This document shows, piece by piece, positions 25,779-33,606 of a stretch of DNA of 64,000 nt. The position numbers and the translations under genes are program-made. The notes under the pieces were generated by a model. The model was not told the DNA's origin, did no database searches, and was given only the letters and a program-made list of their open reading frames with translations. The stretch covers positions 1 through 64,000 of the forward strand of contig JBGSYN010000148.1 in NCBI GenBank assembly GCA_041750975.1, given 5' to 3'. The stretch comes from JBGSYN01 sp041750975 (GTDB lineage Bacteria; Pseudomonadota; Alphaproteobacteria; Geminicoccales; Geminicoccaceae). The number at the start of each line of letters is the position of its first letter. The first letter of the stretch is position 1.

Positions 25779-26294
25779 GTGGCGGTCCTTTTTACCGGCG
25801 ACACGCATTTCGGCCATGGCGGCGCCCGCGGACTGTTCAAGCGGCCCTTCGCGACCACTCAAGCCATGGACGAGGCCATGATCCATAGTTGGAACGAGGT
25901 GGTCGCGATCGGCGATGAGGTTTGGCATCTCGGTGATTTTGCGGTCGGCCGCCCGGCCGAGTGGATCGAAGAGTGCCTTGCCAAGCTACACGGCACCAAA
26001 CACCTGATCGCAGGCAACAATCACAAGGAGCGTACCCGCGGGGCCGCCGGATGGGCCAGTGTCAAAGATTACCACGAACTCGAACTCGACGGCCGATTGC
26101 TGATCCTCTGTCATTACCCGTTCCGCTCCTGGCGGAGGATGGACAAGGGCTCTGTCAATCTTCACGGTCATTGCCATGGGCGCCTTAAGCCGGTGACCCG
26201 GCAGATCGATGTCGGTGTCGATGTCTGGGAATTTCGCCCGGTCACTCTCGAACAGCTTTTGACGTCGCGACGGACTACTTCAAGCGGTCTTTGA
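25779..26294 (+). CDS. Calcineurin-like metallophosphoesterase
   Basis: A 171-residue phosphoesterase with the complete two-metal site: GDTHFGHGG at residues 7-15, WHLGDFAVG, GNNHKER, CHYPF and HGHCHGR. Small stand-alone members of this group act on phosphodiesters or phosphomonoesters; the natural substrate is not known. GTG start, 11 bases after moaB, same strand, so likely the last gene of the transglycosylase operon. It converges on metA with a five-base gap. Confidence 0.88.
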   Translation: MAVLFTGDTHFGHGGARGLFKRPFATTQAMDEAMIHSWNEVVAIGDEVWHLGDFAVGRPAEWIEECLAKLHGTKHLIAGNNHKERTRGAAGWASVKDYHELELDGRLLILCHYPFRSWRRMDKGSVNLHGHCHGRLKPVTRQIDVGVDVWEFRPVTLEQLLTSRRTTSSGL

Positions 26295-26299
26295 GCGCC

Positions 26300-27253
26300 T
26301 CAGGCTGCCGAAGCTTCAGGCGACATTTGTCCGATTGCGTCGATTTCGAACGGTGTCGTCTGATAGATCTCGTTGATCCAGTTGCCGAACATCAGATGGG
26401 CATAGGCGCGCCAGCAGTTTCTTGGCGGCTGTTCGGGATCGTTGGCGGGGTAATAGCCTTCGGGCAGGGCGACGTCGGCGCGATCGTTGCGGTCGCGCTG
26501 ATATTCGTCGTGCAATGTAAAGGTATCGTATTCGAGGTGGTTGAACATGTAATAGGTGCGGTGCCGATCCTCCTGCACCAGGCACACGCCCGCCTCATCC
26601 GAGAGCGCGAGGATCTCCAGGCCCCTGACGGCCTCCAGATCTTCCTTGCGGACTTCCGTGTGCCTCGAGACCGGAACCAGGAAGCTGTCGTCGAATCCCC
26701 TCAGCAAAGGCGGACGTCGCACATCCCGGCGTTCGATCACATGGTGCGGGTAGATCCCGAAGCGTTTAGCCGGTAGCGGTCGCTTGGGAACGCCGTGAAA
26801 ATGGTAGAGTGCCGCCTGTGCGCCCCAACAGATGTGAAAGCAGGAGTGGACGTTCACTCGTGACCAATCGAGCAGATTTTGCAGCTCGGTCCAGTATTTC
26901 ACTTCCTCGAAGGGCAAAAGCTCGATCGGCGCTCCGGTTACGATCAGACCGTCGAACTTGCGATGCTCGACCTGATCCCAGGTGCAATAGAATGACTGGA
27001 GATGCGACAGCGGTACGGTGTTCGGCCGATAGGTCGAGGTCGTCAGCAAGGTAAGTTCGACCTGAAGAGGCCCGGCACCGAGTAGCCGCGCCAGCTGCGT
27101 TTCCGTTTTGGGCTTTTCCGGCATCAGGTTCAACAGGGCGATCTGGATCGGACGCACATCCTGGCGTGCGGCCTCATCCTCACCGATCAGACCGACGCCT
27201 TCGGCGCCCAACAGCTTAGAAGCCGGAAGATCATTGGGAATACGTATCGGCAT
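26300..27253 (-). CDS. metA: Homoserine O-acyltransferase, predicted acetyl-specific
   Basis: A 317-residue MetA-family enzyme that acylates homoserine in methionine synthesis. The nucleophile is Cys142 in FHICWGAQA; His and Glu of the triad are expected around PVSRHTEVR and HLEYDTFTLHDEY. Residue 111 is Glu (GAPIELLPFEE), whereas the succinyl-CoA enzymes have Gly here; published work on this family ties Glu111 to acetyl-CoA use, so O-acetylhomoserine is the predicted product. The leader carries a SAM-II riboswitch, meaning repression when SAM is plentiful. The ATG has only a weak ribosome binding site. Confidence 0.95.
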   Translation of the reverse strand: MPIRIPNDLPASKLLGAEGVGLIGEDEAARQDVRPIQIALLNLMPEKPKTETQLARLLGAGPLQVELTLLTTSTYRPNTVPLSHLQSFYCTWDQVEHRKFDGLIVTGAPIELLPFEEVKYWTELQNLLDWSRVNVHSCFHICWGAQAALYHFHGVPKRPLPAKRFGIYPHHVIERRDVRRPPLLRGFDDSFLVPVSRHTEVRKEDLEAVRGLEILALSDEAGVCLVQEDRHRTYYMFNHLEYDTFTLHDEYQRDRNDRADVALPEGYYPANDPEQPPRNCWRAYAHLMFGNWINEIYQTTPFEIDAIGQMSPEASAA

Positions 27254-27301
27254 GAAGTGGACCCAAATCTGCGTTGCTCGGTTCGAGCCAGTTATCGTCG
27301 G

Positions 27302-27329
27302 GGTCGCTTCTTCATTCCGTCAAGCGACC
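27302..27329 (-). promoter_or_regulatory. Hairpin at the 3' edge of the metA riboswitch
   Basis: On the minus strand GGTCGCTT (27329-27322) pairs perfectly with AAGCGACC (27309-27302) around a 12-base loop. No T-run follows, so it is not an intrinsic terminator. The 5' arm shares two bases with the end of the SAM-II aptamer, so it could form part of the expression platform that links ligand binding to metA translation. Confidence 0.55.
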
Positions 27330-27381
27330 TTTTAGCTGTTTGTTTACCGTGGCCGCAAGCCGGTCGGCTCAAATCACCACC
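27328..27381 (-). ncRNA. SAM-II riboswitch
   Basis: The metA leader contains, in order on the minus strand, GGTGGTGATTTGAGCC, GGCTTGCGGCCAC, GGTAAACAAACA and GCTAAAAGG. These are the conserved blocks of the SAM-II pseudoknot (GATTTG, CTTGC, the A-rich loop and GCTAAA), and GTGG/CCAC forms helix P1. An extra AGCCG/CGGCT hairpin is visible inside the first loop. SAM-II is known to control metA and metX in alphaproteobacteria, binding S-adenosylmethionine and hiding the start region. Placement 75 bases ahead of the metA start fits. Confidence 0.9.
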
Positions 27382-27387
27382 ATCGCC

Positions 27388-27416
27388 TACCTGCCCGTCC
27401 GGTGTGCTGATGTCAA
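27388..27416 (-). promoter_or_regulatory. Possible metA promoter upstream of the riboswitch
   Basis: A perfect -35 box TTGACA lies at 27416-27411 on the minus strand. With the usual 17-base spacing the -10 would be CAGGTA (27393-27388), a poor match. It would put the transcription start at about 27381, exactly where helix P1 of the riboswitch begins. The rest of the 300-base gap between metA and the chorismate mutase gene shows nothing else I can name. Confidence 0.35.
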
Positions 27417-27556
27417 GATTGTGCTCTCTTCACCAGTTTTGCCTTGGGTGCGGAGTGTAATCCTGCTTTATCACCCAGCTTCGGACTGCAAAAGCAATAG
27501 CGTAGCGCGGCATCGATCGTAGAATCGATGGGCGGCCGGTAATCGACAGGCATTCA

Positions 27557-28432
27557 TTGGCAAGAAACGAGCTCAACACGCTGCGTCAGGAACTCGATCG
27601 GATCGATAACTCGATCGTGGACCTGATGCGCCAAAGGATCGTGGTCGTCGAGCAGGTCGCCGCCGCCAAACGCGATCGTGATCTCGCGAGATTGGCGATG
27701 CGACCAGCCCGCGAGGCCGTGATCATGCGTCGCCTCGCGGCAGTGGCCGACGCTCAATTGCCGAGCAGCAGCCTGTTGCGCATCTGGCGCGAATTGCTGG
27801 CGGTGACGACACAGATGCAGACTGCCTTCACCGTCACTGTTTGTGTTCCGGATGAGCAACCCTGGGTATGGGATCTGGCACGGGACCATTTCGGCACGCG
27901 AACGCCGATCCAGCGTATCGGCGCGCCGCTGCGGGCGCTGCGGATGGCCGCCGATCGGCAGACCGATATGGTGGTTCTGCCGCAACCGCGAAACGAAGAC
28001 CTGTGGTGGCATTGGCTCGCGAGAAACCAGCCTGACGGACTTCAGACGGTCTTGCGGCTGCCGTTCTTGCATCACGATGGTTACCCGGTCGATGCCTCGG
28101 CCTATGTGGTGGCGCGCCTGGAGCAGGAGCCGTCGGGTGACGATATGACGATGCTCGCTATCGAAGCCGGGGCCGATCTGAGCCGGGCAAGGCTCCGCGA
28201 AGCCTTGGCGCAGGCGCAGTTTGAGCCGCAATTGCTGGCGACGGTCCGTAGCGATCCGGGCACCGCCGATCATCTGCTCGAGATTGCCGGATTTGTCGGC
28301 GACAACGAACCGCGTCTATCCAATGCGCTAACTTCCTTGCGCAAGAGCATTCGACGTGTGGTATCGCTCGGCGGCTATCCACGCCCGCTTACTGTGAACG
28401 AGGATGCGGCCGAGGCCGATCGGCAAGCTTAA
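27557..28432 (+). CDS. Chorismate mutase (AroQ) with prephenate-dehydratase-like tail
   Basis: A 291-residue protein. Residues 1-90 are an AroQ-class chorismate mutase helix bundle (LNTLRQELDRIDNSIVDLM, AAAKR, RPAREAVIMRRL, IWRELLAVTT), which turns chorismate into prephenate. The remaining 200 residues are placed like the dehydratase and ACT parts of P-proteins but lack any TRF-type catalytic motif I can see, so they look degenerate or regulatory. TTG start. It is five bases ahead of an aminotransferase gene and then tyrA, which gives a coherent tyrosine/phenylalanine block. Confidence 0.82.
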   Translation: MARNELNTLRQELDRIDNSIVDLMRQRIVVVEQVAAAKRDRDLARLAMRPAREAVIMRRLAAVADAQLPSSSLLRIWRELLAVTTQMQTAFTVTVCVPDEQPWVWDLARDHFGTRTPIQRIGAPLRALRMAADRQTDMVVLPQPRNEDLWWHWLARNQPDGLQTVLRLPFLHHDGYPVDASAYVVARLEQEPSGDDMTMLAIEAGADLSRARLREALAQAQFEPQLLATVRSDPGTADHLLEIAGFVGDNEPRLSNALTSLRKSIRRVVSLGGYPRPLTVNEDAAEADRQA

Positions 28433-28437
28433 CCCAG

Positions 28438-29571
28438 ATGCGTTTGGAGGCATCACCGGTGCACTATCCTTCATCGGGCCCGCGGCCACGATCCGGAATC
28501 CTCGACATCAGCCCCTATGTCGGTGGCAAGGCTTCGCTCGGCGCGGACCGGGAGGTCATCAAGCTTTCATCCAATGAAAGTGCTATCGGCCCCAGTCCAA
28601 AAGCTATCGAGGCCTACAAGCGGTCGGCCGTCGAGTTGTCCCGCTATCCCGACGGCGGTGCCGCCAAGCTTCGCGCAATGCTAGGGCTGCGGTTCAATCT
28701 TTCGCCCGAGGCGTTGGTTTGCGGTGCCGGCTCGGATGAACTGATCAGCCTCCTCACGCGCGCCTATGCAGGCCCGGGCGACGAGATCGTGTATAGCCAG
28801 CACGGTTTCTTGATGTATCGGCTGTCCGCACTTGCTGCAGGTGCCCATCCAGTGGCGGCGCCGGAAGAGAATTTGCGGGCGTCGGTTCCTGCAATCCTCG
28901 AGCGGGTCGGCACCCGCACACGGATCGTTTTCCTCGCCAATCCGAACAATCCAACAGGCAGCTACCTGACCGCTTCGGAACTCGATTCGCTTGCGAATAG
29001 CCTGCCGCCCGAGGTGCTTTTGGTGATCGACGCGGCTTATGCCGAATGCGCCGATGGGGACGACTACAGTTCGGGCGAGGAACTCGTCGAAAAATACTCG
29101 AATGTGGTCATGCTGCGCACCTTTTCGAAACTATTCGGGCTTGCTGCGCTCAGGCTTGGTTGGATGTATGCCAGCGCCCCGGTCATCGACGTCATCAACC
29201 GTACGCGTGGGCCATTCAACGTCTCGTTACCGGCGCAGGAAGCCGCGATCGCGGCACTCGAGGATATCGAGCATCTGAATTTTGCGCGCGATCACAATAG
29301 TCGTTGGCGCGCCTGGGTCAGCGATGAAGTGACCAAACTAGGCCTAAAGGTCTATCCCAGCCTCGGCAATTTCGTTCTGATCGAGTTTCCTGCACGGGAT
29401 GCTCAAACAGCCGGTGACGCCAACGCTTATCTTGAGCGGCACGGCCTTATTCCGAGGATGGTCGAGGGCTACGGCCTGCCGCATTGCCTGCGTGTCTCGG
29501 TCGGACTCGAGCACGAGAATCGCCGGCTGATCGAGCTCCTTTCCGGCTTCGTCCGCGAGGCCGGGATCTGA
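28438..29571 (+). CDS. hisC: Histidinol-phosphate / aromatic aminotransferase
   Basis: A 377-residue PLP-dependent class I/II aminotransferase of the HisC family. Seen: IKLSSNESAIGPSPKA near residue 40, LANPNNPTGSYL (PLP ring contact) near 164, VIDAAYAECA with the Asp that pairs with the PLP nitrogen, and TFSKLFGLAALRLGW with the Schiff-base lysine. HisC homologues lying between chorismate mutase and tyrA are usually thought to transaminate prephenate or aromatic keto acids as well as imidazole acetol phosphate. It ends with TGATG overlap into tyrA. Confidence 0.92.
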   Translation: MRLEASPVHYPSSGPRPRSGILDISPYVGGKASLGADREVIKLSSNESAIGPSPKAIEAYKRSAVELSRYPDGGAAKLRAMLGLRFNLSPEALVCGAGSDELISLLTRAYAGPGDEIVYSQHGFLMYRLSALAAGAHPVAAPEENLRASVPAILERVGTRTRIVFLANPNNPTGSYLTASELDSLANSLPPEVLLVIDAAYAECADGDDYSSGEELVEKYSNVVMLRTFSKLFGLAALRLGWMYASAPVIDVINRTRGPFNVSLPAQEAAIAALEDIEHLNFARDHNSRWRAWVSDEVTKLGLKVYPSLGNFVLIEFPARDAQTAGDANAYLERHGLIPRMVEGYGLPHCLRVSVGLEHENRRLIELLSGFVREAGI

Positions 29572-30509
29572 TGGCCGATTTTTCGCGCGCCGCTTTCATC
29601 GGCATCGGGCTAATCAATGGCTCGATGGCGCTGGCAATGCGGGCGCGCGGCTTCGAAGGAACTATCAGAGCCTGTGCCCGCAAGCCTGAAACACGCGCTC
29701 AGGCCTTGAGGCTCGGGCTCTGCGACGAGGCCGTCGAGAGCCCTGCTGACGCCGTCCGCGATGCCGATCTCGTCGTCATCGGCGTGCCGCCCGGCAGCGT
29801 CGGCGCCGTAAGTCAGGCCATGGCGCCGGGTCTCGATCCGGCCGCAATCGTCACCGATGTCAGCTCCATCAAGGGCGAGATCATTCGTGCCGTGGTGCCG
29901 CATCTCCCCAACCCCGGCCGATTCGTCGCCGGGCATCCGGTTGCGGGGACGGAACATTCGGGGCCGGAGGCCGCCTTCGCCACCCTCTTCGAAGGGCGGC
30001 GCTGCATCCTGACGCCTGTCGAGGACACCGATGCCGACGCCGTGGCCCGGATCAGGCGACTTTGGGAAAGCCTGGGCTCGATCGTCGATGAAATGAGCCC
30101 CGAGCACCATGATCAGGTGCTGGCGATAACTTCGCATGTGCCGCATCTGATTGCCTACACGATCGTCTCGACGGTCGCGGAACTCGAGGATCAGGCCCAG
30201 ACCGAGGTGTTCAAATACGCCGCCGGCGGGTTCACCGATTTCACCCGCATTGCGGCGTCCGATCCCGTGATGTGGCGCGACGTATTCCTGGAGAACCGCG
30301 GCGCCGTGCTCGAGATGCTCGGGCGTTTCACCGAAGATCTGACCCGGATGCAGCGCGCAATCCGCTTCGGCGATGGCGAGAGCCTGCAAGAGCTGTTTAC
30401 CCGCACCCGCGCCATACGCCGGGGCGTCGTGGCAGCAGGCCAGGCCTATGATCGGCAACCCACAGCCGCTCAATCGACCTCTGCAAGTCCGGCAGGGGAG
30501 AATGACTGA
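29571..30509 (+). CDS. tyrA: Prephenate/arogenate dehydrogenase
   Basis: A 312-residue NAD(P)-dependent enzyme of tyrosine synthesis. The N-terminal Rossmann motif is FIGIGLINGSMALAMRARG, with Asn where most relatives have a third Gly; VTDVSSIKGE and AGHPVAGTEHSG (with the catalytic His) follow near residues 100-130. The helical dimer domain contains ITSHVPHLIAYTIV. Start at the ATG that shares one base with the hisC stop. No ACT domain, so direct tyrosine feedback through such a domain is not expected. Confidence 0.93.
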   Translation: MADFSRAAFIGIGLINGSMALAMRARGFEGTIRACARKPETRAQALRLGLCDEAVESPADAVRDADLVVIGVPPGSVGAVSQAMAPGLDPAAIVTDVSSIKGEIIRAVVPHLPNPGRFVAGHPVAGTEHSGPEAAFATLFEGRRCILTPVEDTDADAVARIRRLWESLGSIVDEMSPEHHDQVLAITSHVPHLIAYTIVSTVAELEDQAQTEVFKYAAGGFTDFTRIAASDPVMWRDVFLENRGAVLEMLGRFTEDLTRMQRAIRFGDGESLQELFTRTRAIRRGVVAAGQAYDRQPTAAQSTSASPAGEND

Positions 30510-31035
30510 GAACGGGCTTATCTGGGTTTTCGCCTATGCGTCCCTGATGTGGAATCCCGGCTTCAAGATCGATGCCTCAGGGGCCGGTCGCCTGGTCGGC
30601 TATCATCGCAGCCTCTGCGTCTACTCGCATCACCATCGGGGCACGCGGGCGAGGCCCGGCCTGGTGATGGGGCTGGATCGAGGCGGTCAGTGCGACGGCG
30701 TGTTGATCGGCATAGCACCCGAGCGCGAGGCGCAGGTGATGGCCTATCTCGACGAGCGCGAGCTTGTGACCAATGTGTATGAGCGGCTCAAGCTCCAGGT
30801 CCTCACCCCGGCATCGCCAGAAAGCGAAAAGGTCGAAGCCTGGTGCTACGTCGTCCGACAGGATCATGAGCAATATGCCGGCAGGCTGCCTTCGGCGGAG
30901 ACCTGCGGCCTGGTTCGCCAGGGCCATGGTCTGGCCGGTCCCTGTCTGGATTATGTCCGAAACACGCTCGCCCATCTCCGCGAGCTAGGGATCAATGAGC
31001 CCGATCTGGAGAGGGTCGTGGCGTCGCTTGAGTGA
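30502..31035 (+). CDS. Gamma-glutamylcyclotransferase (ChaC-like)
   Basis: A 177-residue enzyme of the ChaC group, which releases 5-oxoproline from glutathione or gamma-glutamyl peptides. The substrate loop is FAYASLMWNPGF (the YGSL motif with Ala for Gly) near residues 10-21, and the catalytic Glu lies in LDERELVTNVYER near residue 88. Start at MTENGLIWVF behind CAGGGGAG, with an eight-base overlap of tyrA. The 3' end overlaps the convergent acyltransferase gene by 44 bases. Confidence 0.9.
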   Translation: MTENGLIWVFAYASLMWNPGFKIDASGAGRLVGYHRSLCVYSHHHRGTRARPGLVMGLDRGGQCDGVLIGIAPEREAQVMAYLDERELVTNVYERLKLQVLTPASPESEKVEAWCYVVRQDHEQYAGRLPSAETCGLVRQGHGLAGPCLDYVRNTLAHLRELGINEPDLERVVASLE

Positions 31036-31735
31036 GAAGAGCCGCCCCTGCGGTCTCGATCCGCGTTTCGAGGAGATCCATGAATTCGCCCCGACCGAGA
31101 TCGGCGGGAATGGGCTCGAGAAATCGAAGGGTGATGACACCAGGCCGTTTACGGCCATGTCCGCGCGGCCAAGAGAGACCCGAGTTGAGAGCCACGGGCA
31201 CCACCGGTACGCGCAGTCCGCGATAGAGTGCGGCCACGCCCGAGCGGTAGTCGGGCGCCGCGCCGACATCGCGTCTCGTGCCTTCGGGAAAGATCAGGAT
31301 CGAACAGCCGCGCTCGAGTGCTGCCTGGCTATCCTTGATCAGCATGCGAAGCGCCTTGGCGCCGCCCCGGCGATCCAGGCGGATATTGCCGCCGATCATC
31401 AAATACCAGCCGATCACCGGAACCCGGGTCAACTCGGCCTTGAGCGCAATGGCGATCTTCGGCACCAGTATGTGAAATGTCAGTGTTTCCCAGGCCGATT
31501 GATGCTTTGCCGCGATGATCACGGGGGTATCGGGCAGATTCTCCCAGCCCTCGACCCGATAGTCGATGCCGACAATCGCTCGTGCCAGCCAACCGATCCC
31601 CCGCATCCAGATTCGCGCTACCCGCCGCATTCCCGATGCATCGAGAAACGCCGCGAACGGCAGTACCGCCAGGGCAAGCAATGTCGACCACAGATAATAA
31701 AGGGCTTCGAAGAGGTGGGAACGAAATCGCGCCAC
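30992..31735 (-). CDS. plsC: 1-acyl-sn-glycerol-3-phosphate acyltransferase
   Basis: A 247-residue inner-membrane acyltransferase making phosphatidic acid. The catalytic HX4D-type block appears as AKHQSAWETL (His, with Glu in the acid position), then the acceptor motif FPEGTRRD. An N-terminal helix (LWSTLLALAVLPFAAFL) anchors it. Start taken at GTG 31735; an ATG at 31822 overlaps ftsX by 35 bases and gives a less family-like N-terminus. It follows ftsX on the same strand, an order common in alphaproteobacteria. Confidence 0.9.
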   Translation of the reverse strand: MARFRSHLFEALYYLWSTLLALAVLPFAAFLDASGMRRVARIWMRGIGWLARAIVGIDYRVEGWENLPDTPVIIAAKHQSAWETLTFHILVPKIAIALKAELTRVPVIGWYLMIGGNIRLDRRGGAKALRMLIKDSQAALERGCSILIFPEGTRRDVGAAPDYRSGVAALYRGLRVPVVPVALNSGLSWPRGHGRKRPGVITLRFLEPIPADLGRGEFMDLLETRIETAGAALLTQATPRPSPDRAH

Positions 31736-31787
31736 GCCTGGGTAAATCCTCCGTCGAGCTCCAATCGAGCCGAACGGTGGGAGTACT

Positions 31788-32663
31788 TCAGGCCTCGAGG
31801 CTGCGCAACTGCCAGTGGGCAACGAGGCGTGCGACGGGGACGATCAACAGGCCGACGAGTGCCGGTATCAAGGCCAGAAACACCCAGTCCAAGGGTTGGA
31901 GTCCGAATGTCGTGATGGTTTGCGTCGTCGTCGCGCCGAAAATCAACAGGCCCGTGGCCATCGTCGCCGCACCTAGAGCGAAGCCGAAGGCGGCGCCCTT
32001 GAGCCCCTGGACCAGGGCATAATGCTCGAATTGCCGAGCGATATAGCCATCGGTTGCACCCATCTGGCGCAACAGGCCGACCGAGTCGGCGTGCCGCGCC
32101 ATTGCGATGCCGATGGCAAGTCCGGTGGCGATGAAGGTCAAGACAAGGCTGGCGCCGCCACCGATGAGGCTCAGCATCCGCGAGCTCGAGGCCAGCGGCA
32201 GGATCTCGCCCCCCGGCATCACGGTGTCGCCCAGTGCCAGCCCCGGCGTCAGTTCCAGAAGCTGGTCCTTGATCGCCGCAAGTTCCAGCTTGTTGCCGGC
32301 CGAAAAGCCGATATCGAGCAGTCGCGGCACGGCCAATCCGATATCACTGCCGCCGACCAGGGGATCGATCAGTCTTCGCGTCCTCTGCGGTTCGAGCGCG
32401 CTGACGAATACCACGCCCTCCACATCGCGGAGCAGGTCGACGATTTTGTCGGTTTGGGCCAGGGCTTCCGGAGTTGGCAGGGCCGGTGGCAGGGCGACGG
32501 TCAGCAGCGCCGGCTGGCTCTCGAAGTATCGAACGATGGTGTCGCTGATCGCAGCGATCGAAAGCAGCGTCACGGCAGCGTAGATCAAGGCGCCGACCAG
32601 GAACCCGAAGATGCGGCTGCCGGGCAGGTTGTGCAGGGGCAGATCGATATAATTGTCGGCCAT
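31788..32663 (-). CDS. ftsX: Cell division protein FtsX
   Basis: A 291-residue four-helix membrane protein of the FtsEX complex that activates periplasmic peptidoglycan hydrolases at the septum. Helix one is at residues 20-40, followed by the large extracellular loop (LPTPEALAQTDKIVDLLRDV), and the C-terminal permease part holds ATGLAIGIAMARH, LLRQMGATDGYIARQFE (contact with FtsE) and two more helices. It lies ten bases after ftsE. Confidence 0.9.
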   Translation of the reverse strand: MADNYIDLPLHNLPGSRIFGFLVGALIYAAVTLLSIAAISDTIVRYFESQPALLTVALPPALPTPEALAQTDKIVDLLRDVEGVVFVSALEPQRTRRLIDPLVGGSDIGLAVPRLLDIGFSAGNKLELAAIKDQLLELTPGLALGDTVMPGGEILPLASSSRMLSLIGGGASLVLTFIATGLAIGIAMARHADSVGLLRQMGATDGYIARQFEHYALVQGLKGAAFGFALGAATMATGLLIFGATTTQTITTFGLQPLDWVFLALIPALVGLLIVPVARLVAHWQLRSLEA

Positions 32664-32673
32664 GGTCCGGATC

Positions 32674-33516
32674 TCAGCCTGCGAGTGCCAGTCGTGTCGC
32701 AGAACCCGACATGGCCAAGGGTGGTATAAGCCGTGCCGGCGGCTGAACGGCGAGCAGCCGGCCCTTGGCTATCTCGACGAGGGGATAATTGCGGCCGGCC
32801 ATGAGCCTTCGACTGTGGGTGGCCAGCACGACCGTCACGCCTGAGCGATTGAGGTGTTCGAACAGCGACATCAGCCGATCGGCACGCGCGTCGTCGACGC
32901 TGCTCGTCGGCTCATCGGCGAGGATCAATTGGGGGCGTGTGATAACGGCTCGGGCGACCGCAACGAGCTGCCTTTCCCCGGTCGAGATATCCTCCGGAAA
33001 TTTTTCGATGAGATCCGCGAGCCCGAGCCACGCCATGATTTCGGCGACCCTTGTGCGCGTCGCGACCTCCTCGACACCGAGAATGCGCAAAGGCAGAGCC
33101 ACATTGTCGAACGCCGAAATATGGTCGAGCAGTCGGAAACCCTGATAGACGACGCCGATACGTTGACGAATGGTTCGGCGCTCCGAGGCGCTGGCGTGCG
33201 CCGCGTCCACACCGAACAAATCGACACGACCCTGGTTGGGACGATGCGACAGGCTGAGAAGCCGCAAAAGCGAGGTCTTGCCGGCGCCGCTCGGCCCGAC
33301 CAGGAACTGGAAGCTGCCAGCTTCGATCCGCAGGTCGACCCCCTGCAAGGCCGGGCGCCGAAGCCCGTAGCGCAATGTTACGTCCCGAAGGCGAGCGATC
33401 GGCGCATCCTGGAAGGTAAGTTCGCGCGCGCCAATCGTCGTCGAGCCCGCATTGCCCGCTGGCACTAAAGAAACACTACGTTGTTCGATTGTAATTTCGC
33501 TCTTAGGTTGTAGCAT
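32674..33516 (-). CDS. ftsE: Cell division ATP-binding protein FtsE
   Basis: A 280-residue ABC ATPase partner of FtsX. Walker A is VGPSGAGKTS near residue 74, Walker B LILADEPTSSVD, and the H-loop is LATHSRRL. The signature segment reads ISTGERQLVAVARAV rather than LSGGQ, an unusual variant. An N-terminal extension of about 38 residues precedes the FtsE core (IARLRDVTLRYG) and the C-terminus is extended past the H-loop region by about 50 residues. Divergent from the zinc-ribbon gene with a 90-base spacer. Confidence 0.88.
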   Translation of the reverse strand: MLQPKSEITIEQRSVSLVPAGNAGSTTIGARELTFQDAPIARLRDVTLRYGLRRPALQGVDLRIEAGSFQFLVGPSGAGKTSLLRLLSLSHRPNQGRVDLFGVDAAHASASERRTIRQRIGVVYQGFRLLDHISAFDNVALPLRILGVEEVATRTRVAEIMAWLGLADLIEKFPEDISTGERQLVAVARAVITRPQLILADEPTSSVDDARADRLMSLFEHLNRSGVTVVLATHSRRLMAGRNYPLVEIAKGRLLAVQPPARLIPPLAMSGSATRLALAG

Positions 33517-33606
33517 GGCGCGCTAATAGCAACTAAAAGAAGTCAAGTCTACAAAACCTTCAACCAGAGCTGCAGACCGAAACATGAACCATGGGCCCAG
33601 GGCGAC

